NCBI GenBank assembly: GCA_028066055.1
Contig: JALCBY010000017.1
Location: forward strand, 1-64,000
Source: Hyphomicrobiaceae bacterium
Lineage (GTDB): Bacteria > Pseudomonadota > Alphaproteobacteria > Rhizobiales > Methyloligellaceae
Direction: 5' to 3'
Length of the DNA: 64,000 nucleotides
Each line of letters starts with the position of its first letter. The stretch's first letter is position 1. This document shows, piece after piece, positions 40,077-50,784 of this stretch. Made by a program: the position numbers and the translations under genes. Below the pieces are notes generated by a model. That model saw only the letters and a list, made by a program, of their open reading frames with translations. It was not told where the DNA came from and made no database searches.

Positions 40077-40544
40077 ATGGCCAAACTCGCCCAGTCCGTC
40101 CTGATCATCGAAGCCCGCTTCTATGACGACATCACCAACGAACTCGCCCGGGGCGCTACGGAAGAGCTGCGCCGGCGCGGCATAGGGTTTGAGCGAATCT
40201 CGGTTCCCGGAGCGCTCGAAGTGCCGGTCGCGCTGAGTATGGCCGTGAATTCGAAGATCGTCGGACCGAAGGGCCGTCACGACGGCTGCGTGGCCCTGGG
40301 ATGCGTGATCCGCGGGGAGACGTCTCACTACGATATCGTGGCGGCGGAATCCGCACGCGGACTGCTGGATATCGCGGTAAACAATTCCATTGCCGTCGGA
40401 AACGGGATTCTGACGGTCGACACGCGCGAGCAGGCCTGGGCGCGCGCAAGCGTCGATGGCCGCAACAAGGGGGCTTCCGCAGCAATTGCATGCGCCACGT
40501 TGCTGGAACTCGCTGGCGACCTTGAGCGGAAGTCGGGCCGGTGA
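40077..40544 (+). CDS. ribH: 6,7-dimethyl-8-ribityllumazine synthase
   Basis: This encodes 155 residues. It condenses the two riboflavin intermediates to lumazine. Motifs are VPGALEVPVALS, CVALGCVIRGETSHYDIVAAE and VGNGILTVDTREQAWARA. The conserved catalytic His is in the GETSHYD segment. Its stop overlaps the nusB GTG (GTGA). Confidence 0.95.
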   Translation: MAKLAQSVLIIEARFYDDITNELARGATEELRRRGIGFERISVPGALEVPVALSMAVNSKIVGPKGRHDGCVALGCVIRGETSHYDIVAAESARGLLDIAVNNSIAVGNGILTVDTREQAWARASVDGRNKGASAAIACATLLELAGDLERKSGR

Positions 40545-41053
40545 ACGCCACGCCGACCAAGGACCACGCCAAGGCGTCCGCCACGCCGCGTTCAGCCTCC
40601 CGTAGTGCTGCACGGCTGTCGGCCGTCCAGGCGCTCTACCAGATGGACATGACCGGGATCGACGCCAGCGACGTGGTCGCCGAGTTTGAAAAGCACCGCC
40701 TCGGCGACATTGCCAAATCCATCGGCGCGCCCGAAGCGGACCGCGCACTCTTTGAAGATATCGTTCTGGGCGTCGTGCGCGAACAACAGGCCATTGATCC
40801 TGTCCTCGATGCCCATCTGGCGGACGGTTGGCGCCTTGCCCGGGTTGACAGCATCCTGCGTGCGATCCTGCGTTCCGCCGCCTTTGAACTCGCGCTGCGG
40901 GACGATATTCCGGCAAAGGCGGTGATCAATGAATATGTCGATATCGCCCATGCCTATTTCGGACCTGACGAACCCAAGGTGGTGAACGGCATCCTCGATC
41001 AGCTCGCCCGCTCAAGGCGTGCCCATGAATTCGAACGCAAGAGCGATGAGTGA
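40541..41053 (+). CDS. nusB: Transcription antitermination factor NusB
   Basis: This encodes 170 residues. It acts with NusE in rRNA antitermination and is expressed from the riboflavin operon in many bacteria. GTG at 40541 overlaps the ribH stop. The NusB helical core is visible in RLSAVQALYQMDMTGID, ILRAILRSAAFELALR and PAKAVINEYVDIAHAYFGPDEPKVVNGILD. It overlaps thiL by 8 bases. Confidence 0.95.
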   Translation: MNATPTKDHAKASATPRSASRSAARLSAVQALYQMDMTGIDASDVVAEFEKHRLGDIAKSIGAPEADRALFEDIVLGVVREQQAIDPVLDAHLADGWRLARVDSILRAILRSAAFELALRDDIPAKAVINEYVDIAHAYFGPDEPKVVNGILDQLARSRRAHEFERKSDE

Positions 41054-42047
41054 CCGACCGCAATCCGGCGAAGGGGACATCATCGAGCGCTATTTCGCGC
41101 CGCTCGCCGCCGATACGCCCGGGGCTTTCAACCTCACCGACGATGCGGGCCTGATCAATCCGCCGGACGGCATGGATATCGTCATGACGACGGACGTCAT
41201 CGTGAGCGGGGTGCACTTTCTCGACCAAACCACGCCTGAGGATGTTGCTTACAAGGCGCTCGCCGTCAACGTATCGGACCTTTGCGCCAAGGGTGCTGAA
41301 CCGGCGGTTTACCTGCTGTCATTGTCCCTGCCCGGCAATCCCGATCCGGCATGGCTCGGAGGCTTGCGCCATGGACTGGCCGAGGCGCAGGACACATTCG
41401 GATGCACGCTCCTGGGCGGCGATACGGTCGCAACGCCGGGACCTGTCACCCTGTCCATCACGGCAGCGGGTTTTGTGCCCGAGGGGCGCATGGTTCACCG
41501 CGACGGGGCGGGCGAGGGAGACACCGTCTATGTGACGGGAACCATTGGCGACGCGGTCCTCGGCCTGAAGCTCTTCCAACCCCCTGATATTGCGCCGGAA
41601 GGGCTCTCCGATGCGCAACGCGACTTTCTTCGCAACCGCTATCTCAGACCACGGCCCCGACTCGCGTCGATAGAGCCCGTCCGGCTCCACACCAGTGCAT
41701 CCATGGACGTATCCGACGGCCTTGTCGGCGATTTCGTCAAGCTGTGCCGGGCGTCCAGTGTCGGCGGGATCATCGAAGCGGACAAAGTGCCGCTTTCCGA
41801 TGCAGCAACGCTCTGGGTTGAAAAGGACTCGGACATACTGGAAGAACTTCTCAGCGGCGGCGACGATTACGAAATCCTGCAAACGGTCCCAGAAACCGCG
41901 GCAGCGGCGTTCGAGGATGATTGCCGCAGGGCAGGGGTGGATGTCACTGCGATCGGGCGGATCGTGGCGGCCGACGAAGGCGTTCGGGTCCGGGATGGGC
42001 AGGGAAACGAGATTGCGATGTCCCGAAAAAGTTACGCCCATTTTTGA
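41046..42047 (+). CDS. thiL: Thiamine-monophosphate kinase
   Basis: This encodes 333 residues. It phosphorylates thiamine monophosphate to thiamine diphosphate. ATG at 41046 lies in the last codons of nusB; this gives the start MSDRPQSGEGDIIERYFAP. The ATP-binding and magnesium elements include DDAGLI, TTDVIVSGVHF, NVSDLCAKGAEPA, LLGGDTVATPG and SMDVSDGLVGD. The C-terminal SGGDDYEI is also typical. Confidence 0.95.
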   Translation: MSDRPQSGEGDIIERYFAPLAADTPGAFNLTDDAGLINPPDGMDIVMTTDVIVSGVHFLDQTTPEDVAYKALAVNVSDLCAKGAEPAVYLLSLSLPGNPDPAWLGGLRHGLAEAQDTFGCTLLGGDTVATPGPVTLSITAAGFVPEGRMVHRDGAGEGDTVYVTGTIGDAVLGLKLFQPPDIAPEGLSDAQRDFLRNRYLRPRPRLASIEPVRLHTSASMDVSDGLVGDFVKLCRASSVGGIIEADKVPLSDAATLWVEKDSDILEELLSGGDDYEILQTVPETAAAAFEDDCRRAGVDVTAIGRIVAADEGVRVRDGQGNEIAMSRKSYAHF

Positions 42048-42094
42048 ATTCTTCGTTTGTGTTCGCGCCGCCAAGCGCGCATATAGCGCTCGTC

Positions 42095-43333
42095 ATGAGT
42101 CACACTCACGTCATTCCCGAACAACCGGTTGACGGCGACAAGCGGGCAAAACGCAACGCCCTGATCCTGTCATTCGCCCAGGCGCTCTATTACATCAGCG
42201 CGACCATCCAGGTCGCGACAACCGGCCTCGTCGGGCACGTCCTGGCGGAAGACAAGTCGCTTGCAACCCTTCCAGTAACAGCGTTCATCATCGGATCGCT
42301 GATCACAACAATTCCCGCTTCCATGTTCATGCGCGAAGTGGGCCGCCGTGCCGGGTTTCAGTTGGGCGCGGTGACAGGAGCGCTCAGCGCGGCTCTCGCG
42401 ACCTACGCCATCTACGACCGTTCGTTCTGGCTGTTCTGCTTCGCCATATTCCTGTCCGGAGCCTACCAGGCATTTGCGCAATATTACCGGTTCGCCGCGG
42501 CGGACACCGCCAGCGAAGCCTTCCGGCCACGGGCCATCTCATGGGTTCTCGCCGGTGGCCTCATCGCGGCGGTCGCCGGGCCGCAGCTCGTGATCTATAC
42601 GAAAGACGCCCTCGCGCCCGTGACCTTCGCAGGCGTGTATGTGGCCTCCGCCGCGGCATCGCTGCTGGCAATCGGCATACTGTCACTCATCGATATTCCG
42701 AAAGCACCGAAACTTGCAGCGGACGGGACGCCGCCGCGGCCGCTGCGCGAGATTCTCAAACAGCCGAGACTCCGCATCGCAATCTTCAGCGGCATGGTAA
42801 GTTACGGGTCGATGACCTTTCTGATGACGGCTACGCCGCTCGCCATGGTCGCCTGCAACCATTCGGTTGATTCGGCCGCCTGGGCGATTCAGTGGCATGT
42901 GCTGGCGATGTTCGCGCCGAGTTTCGTCACCGGGCGGTTGATAGACCGGTTCGGCCGTGAACGCGTCGTTCTGGCCGGATTGCTTCTTCTGGCGGGAGCG
43001 GGAGTGGTCGCTCATGCGGGCATTTCGCTCTGGCATTTCAATCTGGCAATGATCCTGCTCGGCGTCGGGTGGAACCTTGGATACATAGGATCGACCACCA
43101 TGGTCACAGACTGCCATCGCCCGGAGGAGCGCAATAAAGTGCAGGCTGTCAATGAGTTCATGGTGTTTGGCCTCCTTGCGTTCGCCTCCTTTTTCTCCGG
43201 CAAACTGCTGCACGATACGGGTTGGGAAACGGTGACGATCTCGTATCTTCCCTTCGTCGTTCTGGCGTCGGGACTGGTCTTCCTGCTGTCCCTGCGCAGC
43301 ACACGCTGGGGTGCGGCGCCAAACAGCCCGTAG
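42095..43333 (+). CDS. Major facilitator superfamily transporter
   Basis: This encodes 412 residues from ATG at 42095; the frame upstream overlaps thiL. About 12 hydrophobic helices are seen, with typical loop motifs [11 protein letters not shown] after helix 2 and [15 protein letters not shown] after helix 8, the MFS family hallmarks. The substrate is unknown. Position after thiL suggests read-through from the rib/nusB operon; this could be chance. A long inverted repeat follows it. Confidence 0.82.
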   Translation: MSHTHVIPEQPVDGDKRAKRNALILSFAQALYYISATIQVATTGLVGHVLAEDKSLATLPVTAFIIGSLITTIPASMFMREVGRRAGFQLGAVTGALSAALATYAIYDRSFWLFCFAIFLSGAYQAFAQYYRFAAADTASEAFRPRAISWVLAGGLIAAVAGPQLVIYTKDALAPVTFAGVYVASAAASLLAIGILSLIDIPKAPKLAADGTPPRPLREILKQPRLRIAIFSGMVSYGSMTFLMTATPLAMVACNHSVDSAAWAIQWHVLAMFAPSFVTGRLIDRFGRERVVLAGLLLLAGAGVVAHAGISLWHFNLAMILLGVGWNLGYIGSTTMVTDCHRPEERNKVQAVNEFMVFGLLAFASFFSGKLLHDTGWETVTISYLPFVVLASGLVFLLSLRSTRWGAAPNSP

Positions 43334-43361
43334 CGGTGAAACCTGCGTTTTCCCGCTGCGA

Positions 43362-43405
43362 CCAAAATTGTCGCCTCAATTGTTGCGTTGCACAGTCAAT
43401 TTTGG
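43362..43405. repeat. Inverted repeat between MFS gene and hppA
   Basis: CCAAAATTG (43362-43370) and CAATTTTGG (43397-43405) are perfect 9-base inverted copies separated by 26 bases. No T-run follows, so it is not an obvious terminator. It lies in the roughly 205-base gap that should hold the hppA promoter and could be an operator or a structured transcript end. Confidence 0.4.
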
Positions 43406-43538
43406 CATGTTCCGCGCGACTTTTCGGTCCGGGCTGGGCTTGGGGGAGTTCCGGTCGGCGTCACTACACACGCCGCTATATCTGTCCCGCAGTTCTTTCC
43501 CGCGGCTTTCGAACCTATCCAGAACAGGGACGGTCATT

Positions 43539-45671
43539 ATGAACACGGTTCTTTACCTGATCATCGCCTGTGGTGCGCTTTCCATTGTCTATGGCATTTG
43601 GGCCATTCAGTCGGTCATGTCGGCCGACGCGGGCAACAAGCGCATGCAGGAGATCGCCGGTGCAATCCAGGAAGGTGCAACGGCTTATCTGACGCGGCAA
43701 TACACGACCATCGCAATTGCCGGCGTCGTCATCTTCGTGCTCGTGTGGTTGATGCTCTCGCTCACCACCGCAATCGGATTTCTCATCGGCGCGGCGCTCT
43801 CCGGCGCCGCCGGGTTCATCGGCATGCTCGTGTCGGTGCGCGCCAATGTGCGAACGACCCAGGCGGCCAGCAAGAGCCTGGGAGCCGGGCTTGAGATCGC
43901 CTTCAAGTCAGGCGCGGTCACCGGCATGCTCGTTGCCGGTCTCGCGCTTCTCTCCGTCGCGGTCTACTACGCGTATCTGACAATCGTTGCCGGATATTCC
44001 CCGGATGACCGCACGGTCGTTGACGCGCTCGTGGCGCTCGGTTTCGGTGCGTCGCTCATTTCCATCTTCGCCCGTCTCGGCGGCGGCATCTTTACCAAGG
44101 GTGCCGACGTGGGCGGCGATCTCGTGGGCAAGGTCGAAGCGGGAATTCCGGAAGACGATCCGCGCAACCCCGCCACCATCGCGGACAATGTCGGCGACAA
44201 TGTCGGCGACTGCGCGGGCATGGCCGCCGACCTGTTCGAAACCTACGCCGTGACGGTCGTCGCGACCATGGTGCTCGCCTCGATCTTTTTCGCCGGCACC
44301 GCCTCGGTTGAACCGATGATGGTCTACCCGCTGGCCATCGGCGGCGCCTGCGTCGTCACCTCGATCATCGGCACCTTCTTCGTCAAGCTGGGCCCGAGCC
44401 AGTCGATCATGGGCGCACTCTACAAGGGCTTCATCGCCGCCGGGGTGCTGTCGCTGTTCGCGATCCTCGGGGTGACAAGCTATCTGCTCGGACTGGACAG
44501 TGAGTTCACCGCTCTCGGTCAGACCTTCACCGGATGGGATCTCTTCTGGTGCGCATTGACCGGACTTGTCGTCACGACGCTGATCATCGTCATCACCGAA
44601 TATTACACCGGCACCAACTACCGTCCGGTTCAGTCGGTCGCCGCAGCGTCCGTGACGGGCCACGGAACGAACGTGATCCAGGGGCTCGCCGTTTCGCTTG
44701 AGGCGACGGCGCTTCCGGCTCTGGTCATCATTCTCGGCATCGTCATCACCTATTCGCTGGCCGGTCTGTTCGGCATCGCCATCGCCGTGACGACCATGCT
44801 GGCGCTGGCAGGCGTGGTCGTTGCGCTGGACGCATTCGGTCCGGTGACCGACAACGCCGGCGGCATCGCCGAGATGGCCAACCTGAAAGAGGACGTCCGC
44901 AACACCACCGATGCCCTCGATGCGGTCGGGAACACCACCAAGGCGGTGACCAAGGGTTACGCGATCGGTTCAGCAGGCCTCGGTGCCCTCGTGCTGTTCG
45001 CTGCCTATACGGAGGACCTGAAGCACTTCATCGGCAAGGCGAATGAAACGAACGGCCAGATGTTCGGCTATTTCCAGGGCGTGGAGCTCGATTTCTCCCT
45101 GTCCAATCCGTATGTCGTGGTCGGCCTTTTCCTCGGTGGACTGCTGCCCTACCTGTTCGGCGCCATGGGCATGATGGCTGTCGGCCGTGCGGGCGGCGCA
45201 ATCGTCGAGGAGGTACGCCGCCAGTTCAAGGAGAAGCCGGGAATCATGAAGGGCAAGGACAAGCCGGACTATGGGCGAGCCGTCGACCTTCTGACCCGTG
45301 CCGCGATCAAGGAGATGATGATCCCTTCATTGCTGCCGGTGCTTTCTCCCGTCGTCTGCTTCTTCCTGGTCAACATGGTGGCTGGCAAATCCGCGGCCTT
45401 CTCGGCCCTCGGCGCCATGCTGCTGGGTGTTATCGTGACGGGACTGTTCGTAGCGATTTCCATGACCGCTGGCGGTGGTGCCTGGGACAACGCCAAGAAA
45501 TACATCGAAGACGGCAACTATGGCGGCAAGGGCTCGGAAGCCCACAAGGCCGCCGTCACAGGCGATACGGTCGGCGATCCTTACAAGGATACGGCCGGTC
45601 CGGCAGTCAACCCGATGATCAAGATCACCAACATCGTCGCGCTTCTGCTGTTGGCCGTGCTGGCACACTGA
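43539..45671 (+). CDS. hppA: K+-independent H+-translocating membrane pyrophosphatase
   Basis: This encodes 710 residues with about 16 helices. It couples hydrolysis of pyrophosphate to ion pumping. The substrate loops [20 protein letters not shown] and [19 protein letters not shown] are intact. The motif [10 protein letters not shown] has Lys468 where K+-dependent enzymes have Ala, the mark of K+-independent proton pumps. ATG at 43539 is used; the frame back to 43311 overlaps the MFS gene. A strong terminator follows. Confidence 0.96.
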   Translation: MNTVLYLIIACGALSIVYGIWAIQSVMSADAGNKRMQEIAGAIQEGATAYLTRQYTTIAIAGVVIFVLVWLMLSLTTAIGFLIGAALSGAAGFIGMLVSVRANVRTTQAASKSLGAGLEIAFKSGAVTGMLVAGLALLSVAVYYAYLTIVAGYSPDDRTVVDALVALGFGASLISIFARLGGGIFTKGADVGGDLVGKVEAGIPEDDPRNPATIADNVGDNVGDCAGMAADLFETYAVTVVATMVLASIFFAGTASVEPMMVYPLAIGGACVVTSIIGTFFVKLGPSQSIMGALYKGFIAAGVLSLFAILGVTSYLLGLDSEFTALGQTFTGWDLFWCALTGLVVTTLIIVITEYYTGTNYRPVQSVAAASVTGHGTNVIQGLAVSLEATALPALVIILGIVITYSLAGLFGIAIAVTTMLALAGVVVALDAFGPVTDNAGGIAEMANLKEDVRNTTDALDAVGNTTKAVTKGYAIGSAGLGALVLFAAYTEDLKHFIGKANETNGQMFGYFQGVELDFSLSNPYVVVGLFLGGLLPYLFGAMGMMAVGRAGGAIVEEVRRQFKEKPGIMKGKDKPDYGRAVDLLTRAAIKEMMIPSLLPVLSPVVCFFLVNMVAGKSAAFSALGAMLLGVIVTGLFVAISMTAGGGAWDNAKKYIEDGNYGGKGSEAHKAAVTGDTVGDPYKDTAGPAVNPMIKITNIVALLLLAVLAH

Positions 45672-45699
45672 CCGCGACAACCACTCACGATATGAAAGA

Positions 45700-45729
45700 A
45701 AAGGCCCCGTCTCGGCGGGGCCTTTTTTT
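45700..45729 (+). terminator. Intrinsic terminator after hppA
   Basis: AAGGCCCCG (45701-45709) pairs perfectly with CGGGGCCTT (45716-45724) around a 6-base loop. It is followed by a T-run ending at 45729. The A-run before it also makes the structure usable from the opposite strand, which suits the convergent bamE gene. Confidence 0.92.
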
Positions 45730-45750
45730 CGTGAACTGAACGAAAGGGCT

Positions 45751-46236
45751 CTAGTAGCTCGGGGCTGATTCCTTCAGCAGCGAACGGCGGTTCGCGATGT
45801 TGCCGAAGAGCTGTTCGAGGGCGGTGAGCTTTTTGCCGTAGGTTGGCGTTTCCCCGTCGGCGAAGCTGATGATCCTGCCGTCCTTCAGCCCGTAGCGCCC
45901 GACTTCCTTCACGGTCTGGTTCTGATCGAAATAGACCGCGACGACCTTTCGGTCGATGACCTTCGGACGGCCCGCCGGCAATGTCTTGCGGGTGCTTGAA
46001 ATGTAATAGAACACCTGTCCGTCCAGCGTGCCCGTCGTGTCGGGCGTACCGAGCGTCAGGCGTACCTGATCCTGTGACATTCCGGGTTGGATCTGTTCAA
46101 GGTCCACATCCGTGAAGAGATGACCGTGGCGGTCGACCTGGCCCGCGCATGCCGTCACGAAAAGCGCGGCCGCAAACACCGTGGCGAGGCGAGGAGTTGC
46201 GCGTTTCTGATTGGCGGACAAGTGAGCGTGTTTCAT
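45751..46236 (-). CDS. bamE: Outer membrane assembly lipoprotein BamE (SmpA/OmlA)
   Basis: This encodes 161 residues. A lipoprotein of the BAM complex that inserts outer-membrane beta-barrels. ATG at 46236 gives a lipoprotein signal ending in LFVTAC with the acylated Cys30; the open extension to 46425 has no such logic. The SmpA/OmlA fold is seen in IQPGMSQDQVRLTLGTPD and VVAVYFDQNQTVKEVGRYG. Divergent from the CBP3-like chaperone gene, an arrangement common in alphaproteobacteria. Confidence 0.92.
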   Translation of the reverse strand: MKHAHLSANQKRATPRLATVFAAALFVTACAGQVDRHGHLFTDVDLEQIQPGMSQDQVRLTLGTPDTTGTLDGQVFYYISSTRKTLPAGRPKVIDRKVVAVYFDQNQTVKEVGRYGLKDGRIISFADGETPTYGKKLTALEQLFGNIANRRSLLKESAPSY

Positions 46237-46255
46237 GTCTGTATGGTGTACCGGA

Positions 46256-46283
46256 GCTATAGCATCATTTGACGTTTTGTCAC
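46256..46283 (-). promoter_or_regulatory. Putative bamE promoter
   Basis: On the minus strand, GTGACA (46283-46278) and TATAGC (46261-46256) are 16 bases apart. The expected start lies about 13 bases before the bamE ATG, so the leader would be very short. The element lies in the 154-base divergent gap to the CBP3-like gene. Confidence 0.35.
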
Positions 46284-46390
46284 GATACATGCGCCTTTGG
46301 ATCATTTTGAGGCGATCAGTCAATAGCGCATTCGCCGCGTTTTGCGTACAAGGTGTCAGCAACTGGGTTAAGGAGCATCGTCTTTCCGAC

Positions 46391-46927
46391 ATGTTAAACT
46401 GGCTCACCAAACGCGCAAGACGCAAGCGGAATGCGCACGATATTTATGGCTCCATTGTGGCGCTGTCGCGGTCGCCCGCGCTTTATACGCAGTTCGGCAT
46501 TCCCGATACGCTCGAAGCCCGATTCGAGGCGCTTCTCCTCCACGTCATCCTGTTTGTGAGCCGGGTGCGTCACAGCGATGAGGATGCCGAACCCATGGCC
46601 CAGGAAATTGTCGATTTGTTTTTCGCCGATCTGGACACTACATCCCGGGAATTGGGCGTTGGAGATCTCACGGTTCCCAAGAAAATGCGGAAGCTGGCGA
46701 CCGTTTATCAGGATCGCATAGCTCAGTACGGGAACGCAATCGTCGCCGAAGACAGGGACGACCTGTCAAAAGAATTCAAACAAATCGTCTACCATGACGA
46801 CGAATCGGCTGAGCGGCACGCGACCATGCTCGCCGATTATGCGAGGAACCTGATGCGCGAACTGATGCAAACACCGCTTGAGGAGTTGCGGTGCGTTCAT
46901 GAACGCATCAACGAACAACAGGAATGA
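46391..46927 (+). CDS. Ubiquinol-cytochrome c chaperone (CBP3-like)
   Basis: This encodes 178 residues from ATG at 46391. The CBP3/UQCC1 domain is recognised by the start MLNWLTKRARRKRNAHDIYGSIVALSR and by RFEALLLHVILFVSRVR, followed by LGVGDLTVPKKMRKLATVYQDRI. It probably helps assembly of the cytochrome bc1 complex. The start is not strongly supported: an AAGGAG lies about 15 bases upstream. The last four bases overlap the DUF177 gene (ATGA). Confidence 0.86.
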   Translation: MLNWLTKRARRKRNAHDIYGSIVALSRSPALYTQFGIPDTLEARFEALLLHVILFVSRVRHSDEDAEPMAQEIVDLFFADLDTTSRELGVGDLTVPKKMRKLATVYQDRIAQYGNAIVAEDRDDLSKEFKQIVYHDDESAERHATMLADYARNLMRELMQTPLEELRCVHERINEQQE

Positions 46928-47517
46928 CAGGAATGGACGGCGACGAAACAGAGCGATCCCAATCCGACGGTCCGTTTTCGCGGGCATTCAAGGCGACGGA
47001 GATACCCGCCGCCGGCATCGCCGAAACAATCGAGGCGACAGGAGAGCAGCGCGACGCGGTTGCCGCGCTCCTCGGCATTGTCGAACTGGCCCTGTTTCGG
47101 GTGGAGTTTCGGCTGATCAGTTGCGGTCTGCGCAAGTTCAGGCTCAAAGGCCAGTTTGCAGCCGATGTCGTCCAGAACTGCGTGGTCACACTGGACCCGG
47201 TTCAAAACCGTATCGAGGAGGAATTCGACATCGAATTCTGGCCATCGAGCGACGTGGAACGGATGGAGTCCGGGGATGGGCCGCAGGATATGGACGTGCC
47301 CGTCGACGGTCCCGAGCCGCTCCCGGAAAACGGCATGATCGATGTCGGACACGTGGCTTACGAGCTTCTTGCTTCAGCACTTGACCCTTACCCCCGCAAG
47401 CCTGGCGCGGAGTTCTCCTGGAAGGAGAGCGATGGCGGCGGCGGCGACAGTGAAGGCGACAAACCCTTTGCGAATCTGGATATTATGTTGCGCCGCAATG
47501 ACCCCGGATTAAGTTAG
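46924..47517 (+). CDS. DUF177 (YceD-like) protein
   Basis: This encodes 197 residues. ATG at 46924 overlaps the stop of the chaperone gene; ATG at 46933 is an alternative. The DUF177 core is LISCGLRKFRLKGQFAADVVQNCVVTLDPVQNRIEEEFDIEFWP, and the C-terminal end has GHVAYELLASALDPYPRKPGAEF. The family is linked by gene order to rRNA or ribosome maturation and often precedes rpmF and plsX. Here no rpmF is present between it and plsX. Confidence 0.9.
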   Translation: MTGMDGDETERSQSDGPFSRAFKATEIPAAGIAETIEATGEQRDAVAALLGIVELALFRVEFRLISCGLRKFRLKGQFAADVVQNCVVTLDPVQNRIEEEFDIEFWPSSDVERMESGDGPQDMDVPVDGPEPLPENGMIDVGHVAYELLASALDPYPRKPGAEFSWKESDGGGGDSEGDKPFANLDIMLRRNDPGLS

Positions 47518-47641
47518 ACGGCGTGTTTTCAACACAGTTTCCAGTTGTTTCGGTAGGCCAATCCGCTATTTTTGATACGTCTTTTACGCGCAAGGGGGGC
47601 GGGCAGGTTCGCGCACTTAACCGCTTGCCTAGAACCTGGTT

Positions 47642-48694
47642 GTGCAATTGACGGTTTCACAAACCATATCGCTCGATGTCATGGGCGGAGATCACGGCGC
47701 GGAGGTCGTTATTCCCGGCGCCGAACTGTCCCTTATTCGCCATCCGGACACACGCTACATCCTGTTCGGCGACGAGGCGGTCATCAAGGAAGAGCTTTCC
47801 AAGCACAAGAATCTGGCCGCCAAGTCTGAGATCGTACACACCGACGTCGCCATCTCGATGGACGCCAAACCCAGTCAGGCACTGAGGCAAGGCCGCTGGA
47901 AGAGCAGCATGTGGAAGGCAATCGAGGCGGTGCGCGACGGCGAGGCGGGCGCGGTGATATCCGCCGGCAATACCGGCGCGTTGATGGCGATGGCCAAATT
48001 CTGCCTGAAAACCGTACCGGAAATCGAACGTCCCGCCATCGCCGCAATCTGGCCGACGGTGGATTCTGAGTGCATCGTGCTGGACGTTGGCGCGAATGTT
48101 GGCGCCGATGCGCGCCAACTTGTGGATTTTGCGATGATGGGGGCTGCCATGGCCCGGGCCCTGTTTTCCCAGGAGCGCCCGACGGTCGGATTGCTCAACA
48201 TCGGGGTGGAGGAAGTCAAAGGCCTCGAAGAGGTCCGAAAGGCCGGCACGGCGCTGCGCGAGTGCAACCCGCCGTTTGATTATCACGGTTTCATCGAAGG
48301 TGACGACGTCGGGCAGGGCGCTGTCGATGTCGTTGTAACAGAAGGGTTTTCCGGCAATATCGCCCTGAAGACCGCGGAAGGGACGGCGAAGCAGATCGCG
48401 GCCTATCTGCGGGCGGCCATGAGCCGGTCACCGATGGCGCGGGTGGGTGCGGTTCTGGCCAGCGGGGCGTTCCAGGCGCTGAAGGAAAAGATGGATCCGC
48501 GGCAGATGAATGGCGGCGTTTTCCTCGGATTGAACGGCATCGTTATCAAGAGCCACGGCGGAACCGATGCAACAGGGTTTGCGAGCGCGATCGATCTCGG
48601 CTACGACATGGCGCAAAGTGGCCTTGTGGATCAACTGACTGGCGAACTTGAAAAGTTCCACGCCTCCCTGAATATGGAGAACATGTCGAAATGA
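47642..48694 (+). CDS. plsX: Phosphate acyltransferase PlsX
   Basis: This encodes 350 residues, GTG start. It converts acyl-ACP to acyl-phosphate in phospholipid synthesis. Key elements are [58 protein letters not shown] and [21 protein letters not shown]. It precedes fabH by 15 bases, the usual alphaproteobacterial order. Confidence 0.95.
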   Translation: MQLTVSQTISLDVMGGDHGAEVVIPGAELSLIRHPDTRYILFGDEAVIKEELSKHKNLAAKSEIVHTDVAISMDAKPSQALRQGRWKSSMWKAIEAVRDGEAGAVISAGNTGALMAMAKFCLKTVPEIERPAIAAIWPTVDSECIVLDVGANVGADARQLVDFAMMGAAMARALFSQERPTVGLLNIGVEEVKGLEEVRKAGTALRECNPPFDYHGFIEGDDVGQGAVDVVVTEGFSGNIALKTAEGTAKQIAAYLRAAMSRSPMARVGAVLASGAFQALKEKMDPRQMNGGVFLGLNGIVIKSHGGTDATGFASAIDLGYDMAQSGLVDQLTGELEKFHASLNMENMSK

Positions 48695-48709
48695 GCGGAG
48701 TATCCTGAC

Positions 48710-49687
48710 GTGACTCTCATCCGGTCTGTCATTGCTGGATGTGGCGGCTATCTGCCGGAAACGGTTCTGACGAACCACGACCTCGCCAAGATCGTTGATA
48801 CCAGCGATGAGTGGATCGTCGAGCGCACCGGCATTCGCGAGCGGCGTATCGCTGCGGAGGGCGAGCTCACATCCGACCTCGGCACCGCTGCTGCCGAACA
48901 GGCGCTTGAGCGCGCCGGAATGGATGCCCGCGATATCGATCTGATCGTTCTGGCGACATCGACGCCCGACAACACGTTTCCGGCAACGGCTGTCGCAATC
49001 CAGGCGAACCTCGGCATCGAACACGGAGCGGCCTTCGATCTGCAGGCGGTCTGTTCGGGGTTCGTCTACGCGCTGGCGACCGCGGACAACTTCCTGAAGG
49101 CGGGCCAGTTCAAACGCGCCCTTGTGATTGGCGCGGAAACCTTCTCACGCATTCTCGATTGGGAGGACCGGGGAACCTGCGTCTTGTTCGGAGACGGTGC
49201 GGGTGCGCTGGTCCTGGAAGCGCGCAAGCTGAACGGCGCCGGTCTCGAACGGGGAATCCTGACGTCCGAACTGCGGTCCGACGGGCGCTACAAGGACAAG
49301 CTGTTTGTGGACGGCGGGCCGTCGTCCACCGGCACCGTGGGGCATCTCAGAATGCATGGCCGCGAAGTTTTCCGCCACGCGGTGACCAACATCGCCGATG
49401 TCATCAACGAAACGCTCGAGGACAGCGGTTTCTCGGCCGATGATATCGACTGGTTCGTGCCGCATCAGGCCAACAAGCGCATTCTGGACGGTACGGCACG
49501 CAAGATCGGGCTTGATCCCGACAAGGTCGTGATGACGGTCGAGAACCACGCCAACACGTCGGCCGCGTCCATACCGCTTGCGTTGAACACCGCACTTGAA
49601 GACGGGCGGCTGAAAGAGGATCAGCTTGTTCTCATGGAAGCCATGGGCGGCGGATTCACGTGGGGAGCGGTACTCGCCCGCTGGTAG
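48710..49687 (+). CDS. fabH: Beta-ketoacyl-ACP synthase III
   Basis: This encodes 325 residues, GTG start. It joins acetyl-CoA and malonyl-ACP to start fatty-acid synthesis. The catalytic triad is Cys115 ([10 protein letters not shown]), His252 (VPHQANKRI) and Asn282 ([11 protein letters not shown]). Also present are [13 protein letters not shown] at the start and [13 protein letters not shown] at the end. It is directly upstream of ihfA. Confidence 0.97.
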   Translation: MTLIRSVIAGCGGYLPETVLTNHDLAKIVDTSDEWIVERTGIRERRIAAEGELTSDLGTAAAEQALERAGMDARDIDLIVLATSTPDNTFPATAVAIQANLGIEHGAAFDLQAVCSGFVYALATADNFLKAGQFKRALVIGAETFSRILDWEDRGTCVLFGDGAGALVLEARKLNGAGLERGILTSELRSDGRYKDKLFVDGGPSSTGTVGHLRMHGREVFRHAVTNIADVINETLEDSGFSADDIDWFVPHQANKRILDGTARKIGLDPDKVVMTVENHANTSAASIPLALNTALEDGRLKEDQLVLMEAMGGGFTWGAVLARW

Positions 49688-49814
49688 TGGCCGCAATCCG
49701 TTTGCACCCGGTCTGAACGAGCGCGCGGGCGTCGCCGCAGTAACCCATACGGGTGAATTCGCGGCATCAAAGCCACATTCAACAGAAATAGTAGAGAAAA
49801 CGGGACTTCTTCCG

Positions 49815-49843
49815 TTGACCCAGATTTGCGTTGTCCTTTAGCA
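49815..49843 (+). promoter_or_regulatory. Putative ihfA promoter
   Basis: TTGACC (49815-49820) and TTAGCA (49838-49843) are separated by 17 bases. The inferred start is about 32 bases before the ihfA ATG, giving the ihfA-merR pair a promoter independent of fabH. Confidence 0.45.
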
Positions 49844-49881
49844 TCACGACGCAGAACAGTGGCGTTTTGAGGCGCAAAACC

Positions 49882-50199
49882 ATGACTGGTAAGACGTTGA
49901 CCCGGGCTGACTTGGCGGAAGCCGTATTCCAGAAGGTGGGACTTCCGCGAAATGAGTCGGCTGATTTGGTCGAATTGGTCCTAAAGGAAATCTCTCGAAG
50001 TCTTGAGAGAGGATCACCCGTCAAGCTTTCTTCTTTCGGTTCATTTGGTATTCGGGAGAAAAACGAAAGAATCGGACGCAATCCGAAGACAGGAGAGGAA
50101 GTTCCGATTACCCCGCGCCGCGTGCTTGTTTTTCGCGCAAGCAACATCATGAAAGAGAGAGTGAACACCACACTGACCAAGAAGAATGCCGCGAGCTAG
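49882..50199 (+). CDS. ihfA: Integration host factor subunit alpha
   Basis: This encodes 105 residues. With IHF-beta it bends DNA at specific sites. ATG at 49882 gives the standard start [22 protein letters not shown]. The beta-arm region has [34 protein letters not shown], where the [10 protein letters not shown] tip and the Pro at the arm are characteristic of IhfA rather than HU. It precedes a MerR gene, a typical alphaproteobacterial arrangement. Confidence 0.95.
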   Translation: MTGKTLTRADLAEAVFQKVGLPRNESADLVELVLKEISRSLERGSPVKLSSFGSFGIREKNERIGRNPKTGEEVPITPRRVLVFRASNIMKERVNTTLTKKNAAS

Positions 50200-50238
50200 G
50201 AAAAGCTCGACACAAAAAAGAATTAAGGGGGATGGCAA

Positions 50239-50703
50239 TTGCCGAAAGCACCGGAGGCCTTTCGAACGATCAGCGAAGTTGCCGTTGAGCTGGATGTACC
50301 AAAACATGTTCTCAGATTTTGGGAAGGCAAGTTTTCCCAGCTTCGCCCGCTGAAACGCGGAGGCGGACGCCGTTACTACCGCCCCGAAGATGTCGAGTTG
50401 CTGCGCGGCATCCGTTATCTGCTCTATGAAGACCGATATACGATAAAGGGAGTCCAGCGCATTCTGCGGGAGCAGGGGGTTCGCCATGTCATGGATTGCT
50501 GGCAGGACACCGCAAGCGGGTCAGATCATGCAGCGGTCAAGGACATTCCCGATGTGGCCGCCGATGTCGCCCTCGGAGCTTCCCATCAGGGATCGGGCGA
50601 AACCGGCGGTGAAGGCCTGAGCCCCAAACAGGTCAACCAGCTCAAGGACATGCTGTCCGAGCTTGCCGAGTGCAAGAAATCTCTGGAGGCGGCAAAGGGC
50701 TAA
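50239..50703 (+). CDS. MerR family transcriptional regulator
   Basis: This encodes 154 residues. The start is TTG at 50239, behind AGGGGG; the ATG at 50231 is out of frame. The winged-helix N-terminus [51 protein letters not shown] is typical of the MerR subfamily that follows ihfA. It lacks metal-binding cysteines in the usual positions. The ligand and targets are unknown. Confidence 0.9.
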   Translation: MPKAPEAFRTISEVAVELDVPKHVLRFWEGKFSQLRPLKRGGGRRYYRPEDVELLRGIRYLLYEDRYTIKGVQRILREQGVRHVMDCWQDTASGSDHAAVKDIPDVAADVALGASHQGSGETGGEGLSPKQVNQLKDMLSELAECKKSLEAAKG

Positions 50704-50784
50704 GCAACTCCGGCGTCCGGATGCCTATGCCCAAGATGAGATTGACCTTCGCGCCTTAAGCAGGCAAAACCAGATATCTTGGGA

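Noticed and set aside
47518..47641. Missing rpmF between DUF177 and plsX
   Set aside because: Only 124 bases with no ribosomal L32-like frame. In alphaproteobacteria rpmF is often elsewhere, so its absence is not remarkable.
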